53,138 bases of DNA from NCBI GenBank assembly GCA_027698105.1, contig JAQERH010000021.1:1-53138 (forward strand). The letters run 5' to 3'. Positions 16,358-24,380 of the stretch are shown in pieces. The stretch's first letter is position 1. Each line of letters opens with the position of its first letter. This stretch comes from Lachnospiraceae bacterium AM93-12TA. GTDB lineage: Bacteria > Bacillota > Clostridia > Lachnospirales > Lachnospiraceae. Both the position numbers and the translations under genes were made by a program. The notes below the pieces were generated by a model. It had not been told where the DNA came from, did not search any database, and was given only the letters and a program-made list of their open reading frames with translations.

Positions 16358-17677
16358 CTATCTTCCTTCGTCACGACAATTCCTCCTTATCACATCTTTT
16401 ATCTCTCCTATCAGATAGAGAGATCCGGCACAGAACACCGTATCCTCCTCTTCCTTATCCTGCAGGGCGGCAAGAAAAGCCTCCTGTGCCGATGGCCTGG
16501 TTTTCATGGATATGGACAGCCCGGTCTCTTTTGCCGCTTCTTTTGCTGTACACCGAAGCGTCTCTGTATCAAGTCCTCTGCTTCCTGAAATGCAGGTCAG
16601 CACCGCCTCATCAGGGCGCAGCGTCTCAAACAGAATGCGGAGCATTGTTTTGTATTCCTTGTCAGAAGCCACAGCAAACAGCAGAATTTTTCTCCTGCCA
16701 GGAAGCTGTGCAGCAGCTCTGGCAAAAGCTCTGATTCCTCCCTCATTGTGGGCGCCGTCTAAATATACGCCGGGAACTATCTCCTCCATACGGCCTGGCC
16801 AGGAAGCTTTTTTAACTCCCTCTGAAGCAGTCTCCCAGGAAATCCCAAGATACCCGGCCGTCTGGACTGCCAGCATGGCATTTACTGCCTGGTAAGGTGC
16901 TGCAAAAGGAATCTCCAGCGCCCGCTCTCCCTGGCGCAGAATCAGCCGCCCATTTTCCATCGACTGCTGCCAGGAGCTCTCCTCTCCCACTCCAAAGGCC
17001 GGACTTTTTAAAAGACTGGCCTGGCGTTCAATCACAGCCGCCGCCTGCCTGTCTGTCCTGTCATAAAACACCGGAACACCAGGTTTTATGATTCCAGCCT
17101 TCTCTCCTGCAATCTGCTCCACCGTATCTCCCAGATATTCTACGTGATCCAGACTGATGGAAGTAATCACACACACATCCGGATGCCGGACTGCATTCGT
17201 GGCGTCCAGCCTGCCTCCAAGCCCGGTTTCCACTACTGCCGTAAACGCTCTGCGCTCCTGCATCATAGCCGCAAACATCAGAAATAAATACTCAAAATAG
17301 GACGGATGGCCAATCCCCTTTTTCTCCATCATAGGAAGCAGATCCTGAATCCTGTAAAATGCAGTGAGAAATTCTCCCTCCTCCACCATCTTTCCGTCAA
17401 AAGCAAAACGCTCCCTAACTGAAACCAGATGGGGTGATGTAAACACTGCCGTGTGCTCCCCTGCCTCCCTGAGAATCGAGGACAAAAAGGCACAGACAGA
17501 ACCCTTCCCATTGGTTCCTGCCACATGAATCAGCCGTATACCATCAAGGGAAAGTCCTGACTCATCTAAAATTTCTCTGAGTTCTTCTATGGAATGCTTC
17601 TTTTTTGTAAATTTAGGAATCCCATTCAGATATTCCTCTGCCTCCTTCACAGCAAGGCTGTCCAGCCCTCTGATCAT
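16358..17677 (-). CDS. folC: Folylpolyglutamate synthase / dihydrofolate synthase
   Basis: A 439-residue Mur-ligase-family enzyme that adds glutamate to folates (and, in many bacteria, to dihydropteroate). The P-loop VAGTNGKGSVCAFLSSIL is near residues 51-68. The family marks YFEYLFLMFAA, VETGLGGRLDATN and ITSISLDHVEYLGDT follow, and the C-terminal domain has LDGAHNEGG. The length is typical. In many clostridia folC directly follows valS; here they are 6.7 kb apart with the TetR/MMPL module between. It has its own promoter and heads a unit with the 46-aa and TPR genes. Confidence 0.94.
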   Translation of the reverse strand: MIRGLDSLAVKEAEEYLNGIPKFTKKKHSIEELREILDESGLSLDGIRLIHVAGTNGKGSVCAFLSSILREAGEHTAVFTSPHLVSVRERFAFDGKMVEEGEFLTAFYRIQDLLPMMEKKGIGHPSYFEYLFLMFAAMMQERRAFTAVVETGLGGRLDATNAVRHPDVCVITSISLDHVEYLGDTVEQIAGEKAGIIKPGVPVFYDRTDRQAAAVIERQASLLKSPAFGVGEESSWQQSMENGRLILRQGERALEIPFAAPYQAVNAMLAVQTAGYLGISWETASEGVKKASWPGRMEEIVPGVYLDGAHNEGGIRAFARAAAQLPGRRKILLFAVASDKEYKTMLRILFETLRPDEAVLTCISGSRGLDTETLRCTAKEAAKETGLSISMKTRPSAQEAFLAALQDKEEEDTVFCAGSLYLIGEIKDVIRRNCRDEGR

Positions 17678-17765
17678 CGTTTGTTCAGTCCTTTCCTCTG
17701 TGATACCGCCGCCATTTCCAGACTGCCTGTCCTTTTTGCCGGTTTTGCTTTTGGTTCATCTCTCT

Positions 17766-17793
17766 ATTATAATATAAGCTCGCTATTATGCAA
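17766..17793 (-). promoter_or_regulatory. Sigma-A-type promoter for folC
   Basis: Minus-strand TTGCAT (17793-17788), a 16-base spacer and a perfect TATAAT (17771-17766), 88 bases before the folC start. Confidence 0.65.
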
Positions 17794-17830
17794 GAAGTTT
17801 ATTTCGGTAAATTTTCCGCTTTCTCGACAG

Positions 17831-17884
17831 AAAAACCAAGGCGGCCCCTCTGTTCTGCCAAAAAGGCTTCACAGAAGGCCGCCT
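17831..17884 (-). terminator. Terminator of the CAP/MMPL/coiled-coil operon
   Basis: An 8-bp GC stem (AGGCGGCC at 17839-17846, complement at 17877-17884) with extra internal pairing, followed on the minus strand by a T-run (plus A 17831-17835). It lies just past the stop at 17926. Confidence 0.75.
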
Positions 17885-17925
17885 GAAGCACCTGCTTTCG
17901 CTATCTAAAGCAGTATATCCTGACG

Positions 17926-20292
17926 CTACCTGTTTTTAAAAATATCAATGACTGCCTTTACAATCTTTACAATCACATTCCAGATTCTGGCCAAAGGCCC
18001 CGGATCCGCCTGGGCGGAGGCCTCCAGATCTGCCGTGTCGTCATTTAAAGCCTCATCATCTATCTCCTCTGTTCTCAGCAGGATCTGAATGCTGTGTGGA
18101 GAAGGGTTCTTTCCTGAGGTGAAAGACACCAGATCCTCATTTGGATCCAGATTCAGGAAATTATTCTCTTCCTCAAATTTGTCCAGCTGCTCATCCAGCG
18201 TATCTTTCATATTGCGGCTGGCCTCTCTCACCTGTTTTAAACTTTCAATGGCTGTCAGGCTATGGGTTAAAAGTTCCTGCATCCCTGCAATGGTGTCTTT
18301 CGCCCCTGCGTCCAGGGAATCTCCGGCAGCTGCCAGGGTATTATGAACCGTGCGCAGCACCCGCTCCGTACTTCCCATCGCTTTCGTCAGTCGGTTCATC
18401 AGTTCCTCTGTGGCTCCCAGAGCATCCAGCATGGATGGAACATAACTGTCCATGGTATCAATCATCACTCTCGTATCGTCCAGCAGGTTTACCAGCTGAT
18501 CAGTGCAGCTTCGCAGTTCCTTCACCACTCTTGCCGTATCCCCTCCGGCCTCAGAAATGCTGGAACAGAGACCATTGATTTTCTGAATCAAGGCTCCTGC
18601 CCTGGCTATTGTCTCATCAGAGCTTCCTATCAGTTCCTTTACCATCTGAAGCAGGAGACTGATATCTCCGGCATAGGAGGTTCCCGACACGGTCTGAAGT
18701 CCTGCCTCCACCTGATCCGCATACTCCTCCAGCTCTTCATCCTGCCACTCCTGCCATTCTTCAAAGTCCGCGTCATTGTCGCCGCCGGAACCAGGCTCTC
18801 CAGAAGGCCCCCGTCTGTCAGGATCAAAAAGAACTGTCTCCTCTTCCACAGAAAAAGCTGTTACACTGTCTTTTTCCTCCTGCGCGCTGCTTTCTGTGGC
18901 CTTTCCAGCGCTTTCTGAGCTGCCTTTTTCTGAAGATTCCTGTCCGTCAGGCTTTTTTAAAGAAGAGCCTCTGTCATACCGGAAGGAATCTGCCTCCGAA
19001 AGAGCTTCCTCCAGCTCCTCCCAATCCTCAAAGGCCGTCTGATAGCTTCCCGCTGCCCCCTGGCCCATCTGGCCCAGGGCTGCTAAAATCTGCTCCAACT
19101 GTTCTGCCTTTTTCTGGATTTCTGCTGCCAGAGCCTGCTGCTCTGCTTCTGTAATCCCGGCTCCGATCTGGTCGGAAGCACTTTCCAGAGAATGCTGCAG
19201 AGATTTCAAGCCGCTGTAGAGATCATCCAGCTCATCCTGCATATCCTCCATGGTATTGTAAATAGCTCTCGCATTGTCGTTAATATCCACCACTGCATTC
19301 TGAGCTGTTTCCAGATAGGGGATCAGTCTGGACGTCTGTTCTGTCACAGACAGCAGATCGTCAAGAGCCTGGGCTGAACCATTTTCAATGGCCGACCTGC
19401 TTCCTGACAGAATCTGTCTGCCCTGCTCCAGATGGTTAAGACCGCTTTGAACCGCCGAGACACCGGTTCCCATCGATTCAAAGGCCTGCAGCATAGCGTC
19501 ATAGCTTTCATAGAGAGCGTCTCCATTCTCTCTCCAGGTATCCTTGGCTTCCTTTAAGTCTGCTATGTGCTCAAAGGCGCTGGCGGTTCCGGGAACCATC
19601 ATCATCACAATCCCCGGACTCTCGAAGCTGTCGCTTCCAAGCCGCACAGTGTAGTCCCCCTCTTCCCCCGGAAGAGCCATAAAGACAGCAGCAGAATAGC
19701 TTCCCACAGACTGAAGCTGGGAGCCGGGCGCGTCAATGCTGTAATATTTGCTCATATCAGCCGGAACCGCCACTGTCAGAATCATGTTGTTTCTGAAATA
19801 GGCCTTAGCCTTTTTATTAGGAGTCGCCTTTACATGAATCTCCACCAGACCGGAAGCTCCGTTTAACTGTTTTGGCTCTGTCTCCACACCATTAAGCTTA
19901 TAAGAAATATCAAAGGTCCAGGGCAGCTCTGTCTGTGCTTTGGGGAGAGTACACTGATAATAAAATCTCTGATTTTTATCTGGAAATTTCCAGGTAACAG
20001 TTCCCTCCCCCAGGGACGGTTCTGTACCGTCCGTCATATTTTCCACCTTATCGTATACTCCATAATCTGTATACTCAGTCACTCCGTTGGTACTGCAGCC
20101 TTTTACTACATTAATCTCTGTCTCTGTTCCATAATAATCCAGATTTACATACATGGTCTCATCGACCTGAACTCTGGGGGGCGCCGCAAATACCGGCGTG
20201 GCAATGGCTGTGGATGCTGTTACCGCAGCCATGACGGATGCTGCCAGCCGTTTCCCCATCCGTTTGTTTGAGATTCTCACTCTATTTTTCAT
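17926..20292 (-). CDS. Secreted coiled-coil protein partner of an MMPL transporter (YhgE/Pip-like)
   Basis: A 788-residue protein with a signal peptide (residues about 1-36, ending ATPVFA before APPRV). A beta-rich N-terminal part reads EINVVKGCSTNGVTEYTDYG. Long coiled-coil segments of Leu/Gly heptads follow, such as SVLNHLEQGRQ-like repeats. The middle has an acidic Ser/Glu stretch and the C-terminus ends in a hydrophobic helix (ARIWNVIVKIVKAVIDIF). Such proteins often accompany RND/MMPL pumps and may span the wall. The ATG at 20292 overlaps the transporter stop by 11 bases and has a GGAGG site; the frame's earlier start is not needed. The exact role is unknown. Confidence 0.78.
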   Translation of the reverse strand: MKNRVRISNKRMGKRLAASVMAAVTASTAIATPVFAAPPRVQVDETMYVNLDYYGTETEINVVKGCSTNGVTEYTDYGVYDKVENMTDGTEPSLGEGTVTWKFPDKNQRFYYQCTLPKAQTELPWTFDISYKLNGVETEPKQLNGASGLVEIHVKATPNKKAKAYFRNNMILTVAVPADMSKYYSIDAPGSQLQSVGSYSAAVFMALPGEEGDYTVRLGSDSFESPGIVMMMVPGTASAFEHIADLKEAKDTWRENGDALYESYDAMLQAFESMGTGVSAVQSGLNHLEQGRQILSGSRSAIENGSAQALDDLLSVTEQTSRLIPYLETAQNAVVDINDNARAIYNTMEDMQDELDDLYSGLKSLQHSLESASDQIGAGITEAEQQALAAEIQKKAEQLEQILAALGQMGQGAAGSYQTAFEDWEELEEALSEADSFRYDRGSSLKKPDGQESSEKGSSESAGKATESSAQEEKDSVTAFSVEEETVLFDPDRRGPSGEPGSGGDNDADFEEWQEWQDEELEEYADQVEAGLQTVSGTSYAGDISLLLQMVKELIGSSDETIARAGALIQKINGLCSSISEAGGDTARVVKELRSCTDQLVNLLDDTRVMIDTMDSYVPSMLDALGATEELMNRLTKAMGSTERVLRTVHNTLAAAGDSLDAGAKDTIAGMQELLTHSLTAIESLKQVREASRNMKDTLDEQLDKFEEENNFLNLDPNEDLVSFTSGKNPSPHSIQILLRTEEIDDEALNDDTADLEASAQADPGPLARIWNVIVKIVKAVIDIFKNR

Positions 20293-22480
20293 GGCCTGAA
20301 GCCTCCTTTTCCTGTGCCTTCTTTTTTCTTGCCTTTCTGCTGAATGCCTTTTTAAACCGCTGGAATTCATTATCCATAAGAATCGGATCGCACAATACCA
20401 GAAAAGCCGGCATCAGCGTCAGTACCAGAACCATGCTCATCCAGGCTCCTCTGCCAATCAGGTGACCTAGATCTCCGATAGCTGCCACGGTAGAAATCTT
20501 GTAAACCATGTATCCTGCTGCCGTTAAAATTGAGCCGGAAGTTAATACTGCCGGAATCGTCCTCTTTAAGGCCATAATCACAGCCTGCTTTTTATCAGCC
20601 TCCTTGCGGCACTCCAGATAATTGCTTGTGGTAAGAATTGCGTAATCAACGGTAGCCCCCAGCTGAATGGAACTTACTATGATATACCCCATAAAAATCA
20701 GGGTATCCCCGGCAATATAAGGCACTGCCATATTGATAAAAACTGCCACCTCAATGGGAATCATAATAATCAGCGGTATGATCAGTGATTTAAAGCTGAA
20801 CATAACTACCAGAAATACCCCTGCCATGGACATGGTATTGACCCTGGCATAATCCTTTGTGATCGTAGTCTGAATATCCTGTGTAGACGGAGTTGTCCCC
20901 ACCAGATAAGAATCTTCCGGGTAATATCGCTTCATAATCGCCTGAATTTCATCTGAACTCTGGTACGCTAGCGGGCTTTCCCCTTTCGTTCTGACATAAA
21001 TCAGAATTCTGGCATAATCTTTCTTGTGCAGCAGATCTGTTACCGATTTCGGCAGAAAGCTTTCCGGAATTCCCGCTGGAAGGGTTCCTGCCATAGATGT
21101 GACAGACTTTGTATAGGGAAGCTGTTCTATTTCATCTGAAAATTCCTTTTCTGTTACCATAGAAGTATTGGGAACCAGGGCAATCATCAGATTGCTTCTT
21201 CCGAACTTTTCATTTATGATCTGTTCATCCTCATAGACCTTAGTTCCCTCGCTGTCACCGACTGCCTCATTTCCAAACAGAAAGGAATTCATTCCCTGAG
21301 CAGTATAAGCAGGAATGGCAATCACTGCTACAAAGGCCAGCACGAACAATCGAACCTGATAAATTTTTTGGCTTAGTACATTAAATTCAGGGAGAAACGG
21401 TCGATGGGCTGTTCGCTCGATCAATGCCATAGTTCTGAGAATCATGGCCGGCATGAACAGCACCACTGTAAACAGACTGACTACAATTCCCTTAGCCAGC
21501 ACAATTCCCATGTCAAATCCAATATTAAATTTCATAAAAGCCAGCACAATAAAACCTACAATCGTTGTAAGGCTGCTGGCAAAAATGGAACGGAGAGCCT
21601 CATCGATGGCGTTCCTAAGAGCCAGCTTCTGCTCAACCCCCTTTTGCTTCTCCCTGGTATAGGCATGGATCAGGAAAATAGAGTAGTCCATGGATACAGC
21701 CAGCTGAAGCACTGCCGATACACTGTCTGTCAGAAAGGAAATCCGTCCCAGAAAAATATTCGTCCCTTTATTGATGATAATGGCCACTCCCATAATCGTG
21801 AGGTAAAGCACCGGCTCAAACCACGAATTCGTGGTAATGCACAGAATCAGAAAGATCATCACAATTCCCAGGGCGAGAATCATATTCATCTCTCTGCTGA
21901 CATTTTCCTCCAGAGATTTATTCTGCACAGCAGGGCCTGTAAAATATCCCTTATCTCCCAGAATCTCCATCATCTCATCAATCGCTTCGGAGGTTTTCTT
22001 ACTGGTATCCCCCTCTACAAAGGTTACATCCATTACTGCCGATCTGTCCTTGTAATAGTCGGCAATATCGCTGCTGTTGATGAAGCTGGACGACGAGTAG
22101 ATATCCGTCCCCATATCCAGCCACAGAATCTGATCCACTCCATCTACAGCCTCCAGCTCATCCTTATAAAGTTTAGCCTGGTACAGGGTTACATCTTCAA
22201 TCATCACTCTGGCTGTTCCCGGATAGCCAAATTTTTCCTCCATCAGATCCAGCCCCTGTTTTGACTGGACTGTATCAGGCAGATACTCTGTCAGATCGTA
22301 GTTTACCTCCACAAAGGGAGCCGCAATGACTGATAAAATTACAAGGAGAATGAACAGCTTTTCAATGGCCCGGCTCCGGGCCAGGATAAAGTCCGGAAGA
22401 CTGAATTTCGGCTTTTCTCCTGCAGGAGCTCCCGAAAGCTGCATTCCTTTTATTTTTAATGTTCTTATTAATTTTCGCAT
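20282..22480 (-). CDS. MMPL/RND-family transporter
   Basis: A 732-residue transporter with the two-fold RND plan: a TM helix at about 40-58, a large outside loop (about 60-200), a six-helix block, a second outside loop, and a second block. The MMPL-type motif QLAVSMDYSIFLIHAYTRE lies in the first block, and its counterpart, QLGATVDYAILTTSNYLE, in the second. In Gram-positives such proteins move lipids, hydrophobic compounds or peptides; the substrate is not readable. The length fits clostridial MMPL proteins. It follows the CAP-like gene by 22 bases and overlaps the coiled-coil gene, so all three are one operon. The C-terminal tail is Lys-rich. Confidence 0.9.
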   Translation of the reverse strand: MRKLIRTLKIKGMQLSGAPAGEKPKFSLPDFILARSRAIEKLFILLVILSVIAAPFVEVNYDLTEYLPDTVQSKQGLDLMEEKFGYPGTARVMIEDVTLYQAKLYKDELEAVDGVDQILWLDMGTDIYSSSSFINSSDIADYYKDRSAVMDVTFVEGDTSKKTSEAIDEMMEILGDKGYFTGPAVQNKSLEENVSREMNMILALGIVMIFLILCITTNSWFEPVLYLTIMGVAIIINKGTNIFLGRISFLTDSVSAVLQLAVSMDYSIFLIHAYTREKQKGVEQKLALRNAIDEALRSIFASSLTTIVGFIVLAFMKFNIGFDMGIVLAKGIVVSLFTVVLFMPAMILRTMALIERTAHRPFLPEFNVLSQKIYQVRLFVLAFVAVIAIPAYTAQGMNSFLFGNEAVGDSEGTKVYEDEQIINEKFGRSNLMIALVPNTSMVTEKEFSDEIEQLPYTKSVTSMAGTLPAGIPESFLPKSVTDLLHKKDYARILIYVRTKGESPLAYQSSDEIQAIMKRYYPEDSYLVGTTPSTQDIQTTITKDYARVNTMSMAGVFLVVMFSFKSLIIPLIIMIPIEVAVFINMAVPYIAGDTLIFMGYIIVSSIQLGATVDYAILTTSNYLECRKEADKKQAVIMALKRTIPAVLTSGSILTAAGYMVYKISTVAAIGDLGHLIGRGAWMSMVLVLTLMPAFLVLCDPILMDNEFQRFKKAFSRKARKKKAQEKEASGHEK

Positions 22481-22502
22481 CAGAATCCCCTGCCCGTTCG
22501 TC

Positions 22503-23390
22503 TTATTTCATGAAGATAACCATGTAGTAATCGTTTCCATTTACCTCTGTATGGGCAATTCCCATTTCGCTGTAGTAATCCGGTCTGTCCTGACGTTTCT
22601 TTGCATCCTCCTGAAGATCCCAGAATTTTTCCTCTGCCTCGTCAGCTCCGTCCACATTCCGTATATAAACTTCTTTATGCCTTCGCCCGCTGTTATACTG
22701 GATGCTTTTCAGATAATCGGTCAGTTCGCCTTCTCCTGGAATGTTTCCGTTTCCATATCCCTTTTCCCTTGCCATGGCAAGGCGGTGGGCTGCAATCTCT
22801 GTCAGCCTTCCGCTGATCTCATAGCTGGCGTCCCTGTCATAATCCTTTTTATCATCCTCATAATAGTCGTCATCTTCATCTCCGTCAAAGCTGTCCAGCT
22901 TCAGTTCATTTAAGTTAGACGCCAGATTCTGGCAGGCTTCGTCGTAAAAGCCGATTTCAAAGGCTCCTCCGCCTGTATTTTTTTCCTTTTTGGCAACTTC
23001 CACGCTTCCATCACTGTGGAAGGAATAGACGGTTCCGTTCTGTTCCATATGTCCGGTTTTCATGGCTCCGCTTTCTGTAAAATAGTAGCTTTTTCCGTTA
23101 ATCGTCTGCCAGCCTGATACCATGGCCCCGGAGTCATCCAGATAATACCAGGTATCGCCCTGGGAAAGCCAGCCGTTTTTCATTCTCCCATCGTCCTCAA
23201 ACCAGTACCATACTCCGTCAATCAGCTGCCATCCCGGTGCTGCATTCGTTCCGTCTGCCATTATGTATCTCCAGCCTGTTTCATCAGAAGTCCAGCTGCC
23301 TCCTTCTGCTGCTGCAGTTCCGGAAACTGCCAGAGAAAAGAGAGCTGCTGCCAGGCAGATGCTGGATATGTGTTGATTCTTTCGCTTCAT
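22503..23390 (-). CDS. Secreted cell-wall-binding protein with CAP-like C-terminal domain
   Basis: A 295-residue protein: signal peptide (about 1-28, ending GTAAAEG), then about four to five choline/cell-wall-binding-type repeats (GWQLIDGVWYWFEDDGRMKNGW and like units, about 30-135). An acidic Asp/Tyr-rich linker follows. The C-terminal part (about 190-295) has features of the CAP/SCP domain: LAMAREKGYGN, GADEAEEKFW and SEMGIAHTEV with a final beta strand. The CAP assignment is moderate, since no diagnostic His pair is clear. Of two in-frame ATGs, the one at 23390 has the better ribosome-site spacing (GGAAG, six bases). First gene of the operon; divergent from a TetR regulator. Confidence 0.8.
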   Translation of the reverse strand: MKRKNQHISSICLAAALFSLAVSGTAAAEGGSWTSDETGWRYIMADGTNAAPGWQLIDGVWYWFEDDGRMKNGWLSQGDTWYYLDDSGAMVSGWQTINGKSYYFTESGAMKTGHMEQNGTVYSFHSDGSVEVAKKEKNTGGGAFEIGFYDEACQNLASNLNELKLDSFDGDEDDDYYEDDKKDYDRDASYEISGRLTEIAAHRLAMAREKGYGNGNIPGEGELTDYLKSIQYNSGRRHKEVYIRNVDGADEAEEKFWDLQEDAKKRQDRPDYYSEMGIAHTEVNGNDYYMVIFMK

Positions 23391-23468
23391 AGACATCTTC
23401 CTTTCAAAAAATATGTATATTCGTTCCTTGTTCAACGCTGTCACTATTAATAAACTATATTCTATTAA

Positions 23469-23497
23469 TTGACATGTGTCTATTATTGATTTATAAT
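23469..23497 (+). promoter_or_regulatory. Perfect consensus sigma-A promoter for the TetR gene
   Basis: TTGACA (23469-23474), a 17-base spacer and TATAAT (23492-23497) match the consensus at all twelve positions. Transcription toward the tetR ATG at 23644 would leave a leader of about 140 bases. It faces the minus-strand promoter and its -10 box mirrors the other -10 box. Confidence 0.85.
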
Positions 23498-23499
23498 AA

Positions 23500-23528
23500 A
23501 TTATACTCACGAACGAAATCCTTGACAA
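23500..23528 (-). promoter_or_regulatory. Sigma-A promoter for the CAP/MMPL operon, overlapping and facing the TetR promoter
   Basis: Minus strand TTGTCA (23528-23523), a 17-base spacer and a perfect TATAAT (23505-23500). The leader to the ATG at 23390 is about 100 bases. The two -10 boxes form a perfect inverted repeat with a 2-base centre at 23492-23505. Confidence 0.8.
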
Positions 23529-23643
23529 TAATCATTTTTCTACACACAGATTATTAATAAACAAATAGTTATATTTTGTTGATTAATATATGATTTTGAA
23601 CTTATTTTTTAAAAATATGCAATGCTTTAAAGGAGATTTTGAT

Positions 23644-24282
23644 ATGAAAGAAGAAACTCTTGACCGAAGAATCAGAAAAACGCGGCGTGTCATCCGCCAG
23701 TGCCTCACTGAGCTTTTAAAAACAAAGAGAATTCAGGACATTACAGTCCGTGAAATCTCTGAGAAAGCTGATATCAACAGGGGAACCTTTTACCTCCACT
23801 ATAAGGATATTTTTGATTTGATGGAACAGATTGAAAACGAGCTTCTGGAAGAGCTGGAGGATGTGCTGAACCATTTTAAGGCCTCGGATCTGTTATCCAA
23901 TCCAGCCCTTGTATTCAGCCGGGTATTTCAGCTGGTAAAGGACAACAGCGATATGGTGGCCATCCTGATTGGCCAGAATGGTGATATTAACTTTGTCAAC
24001 CGGCTGAAGAGGATTGTCCGCGAAAAATGTCTGAAAGACTGGATGGAGCTGTTCCGCCCTGATTCAGACGGCAGCCAGAAAAGAGTGCTGTGCGTGTCAG
24101 GCACTGTCTCAGATGACTCTGCCTTTGAGGCTTACTATTCCTTTACTGTCACCGGCTGTATCGGCCTTGTCCAGTACTGGCTGGATTCAGGGCTTAGGGA
24201 AACTCCGGAACAGCTGGCTGCCCTGGTGGAACAGATCATTTTAAAAGGGCTGCGTTTATTCCAGCCAGAGCCATCTGCATAA
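23644..24282 (+). CDS. TetR/AcrR-family transcriptional regulator
   Basis: A 212-residue regulator. The N-terminal helix-turn-helix (about 33-53, ITVREISEKADINRGTFYLHY) is typical of TetR, and the C-terminal ligand domain is helical with the TetR_C_7-type run VTGCIGLVQYWLDSGL. It most likely represses the divergent CAP/MMPL/coiled-coil operon, and itself, in response to a small hydrophobic ligand (inference). The ATG at 23644 has an AAAGGAG site; the longer frame start lacks one. A bidirectional terminator follows it. Confidence 0.92.
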   Translation: MKEETLDRRIRKTRRVIRQCLTELLKTKRIQDITVREISEKADINRGTFYLHYKDIFDLMEQIENELLEELEDVLNHFKASDLLSNPALVFSRVFQLVKDNSDMVAILIGQNGDINFVNRLKRIVREKCLKDWMELFRPDSDGSQKRVLCVSGTVSDDSAFEAYYSFTVTGCIGLVQYWLDSGLRETPEQLAALVEQIILKGLRLFQPEPSA

Positions 24283-24309
24283 ACAGGCTGATTTCCCTGC
24301 AGAAGTTTA

Positions 24310-24366
24310 AAAAGCCGGACAGCGAGATGTGGTTTTTATACCACTCATTCCCGCTGTCCGGCTTTT
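24310..24366 (+). terminator. Bidirectional terminator between tetR and valS
   Basis: A 15-bp stem (24310-24324 with 24352-24366) containing GCCGGACAGCG and its complement, with A-tract and T-tract on the two sides. It can end both convergent genes. Confidence 0.85.
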
Positions 24367-24380
24367 ATTATCTATTGTTT

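Noticed and set aside
21404..22264. Plus-strand open frame of 286 codons inside the MMPL gene
   Set aside because: It is the shadow of a long conserved minus-strand gene and has no family-like sequence.
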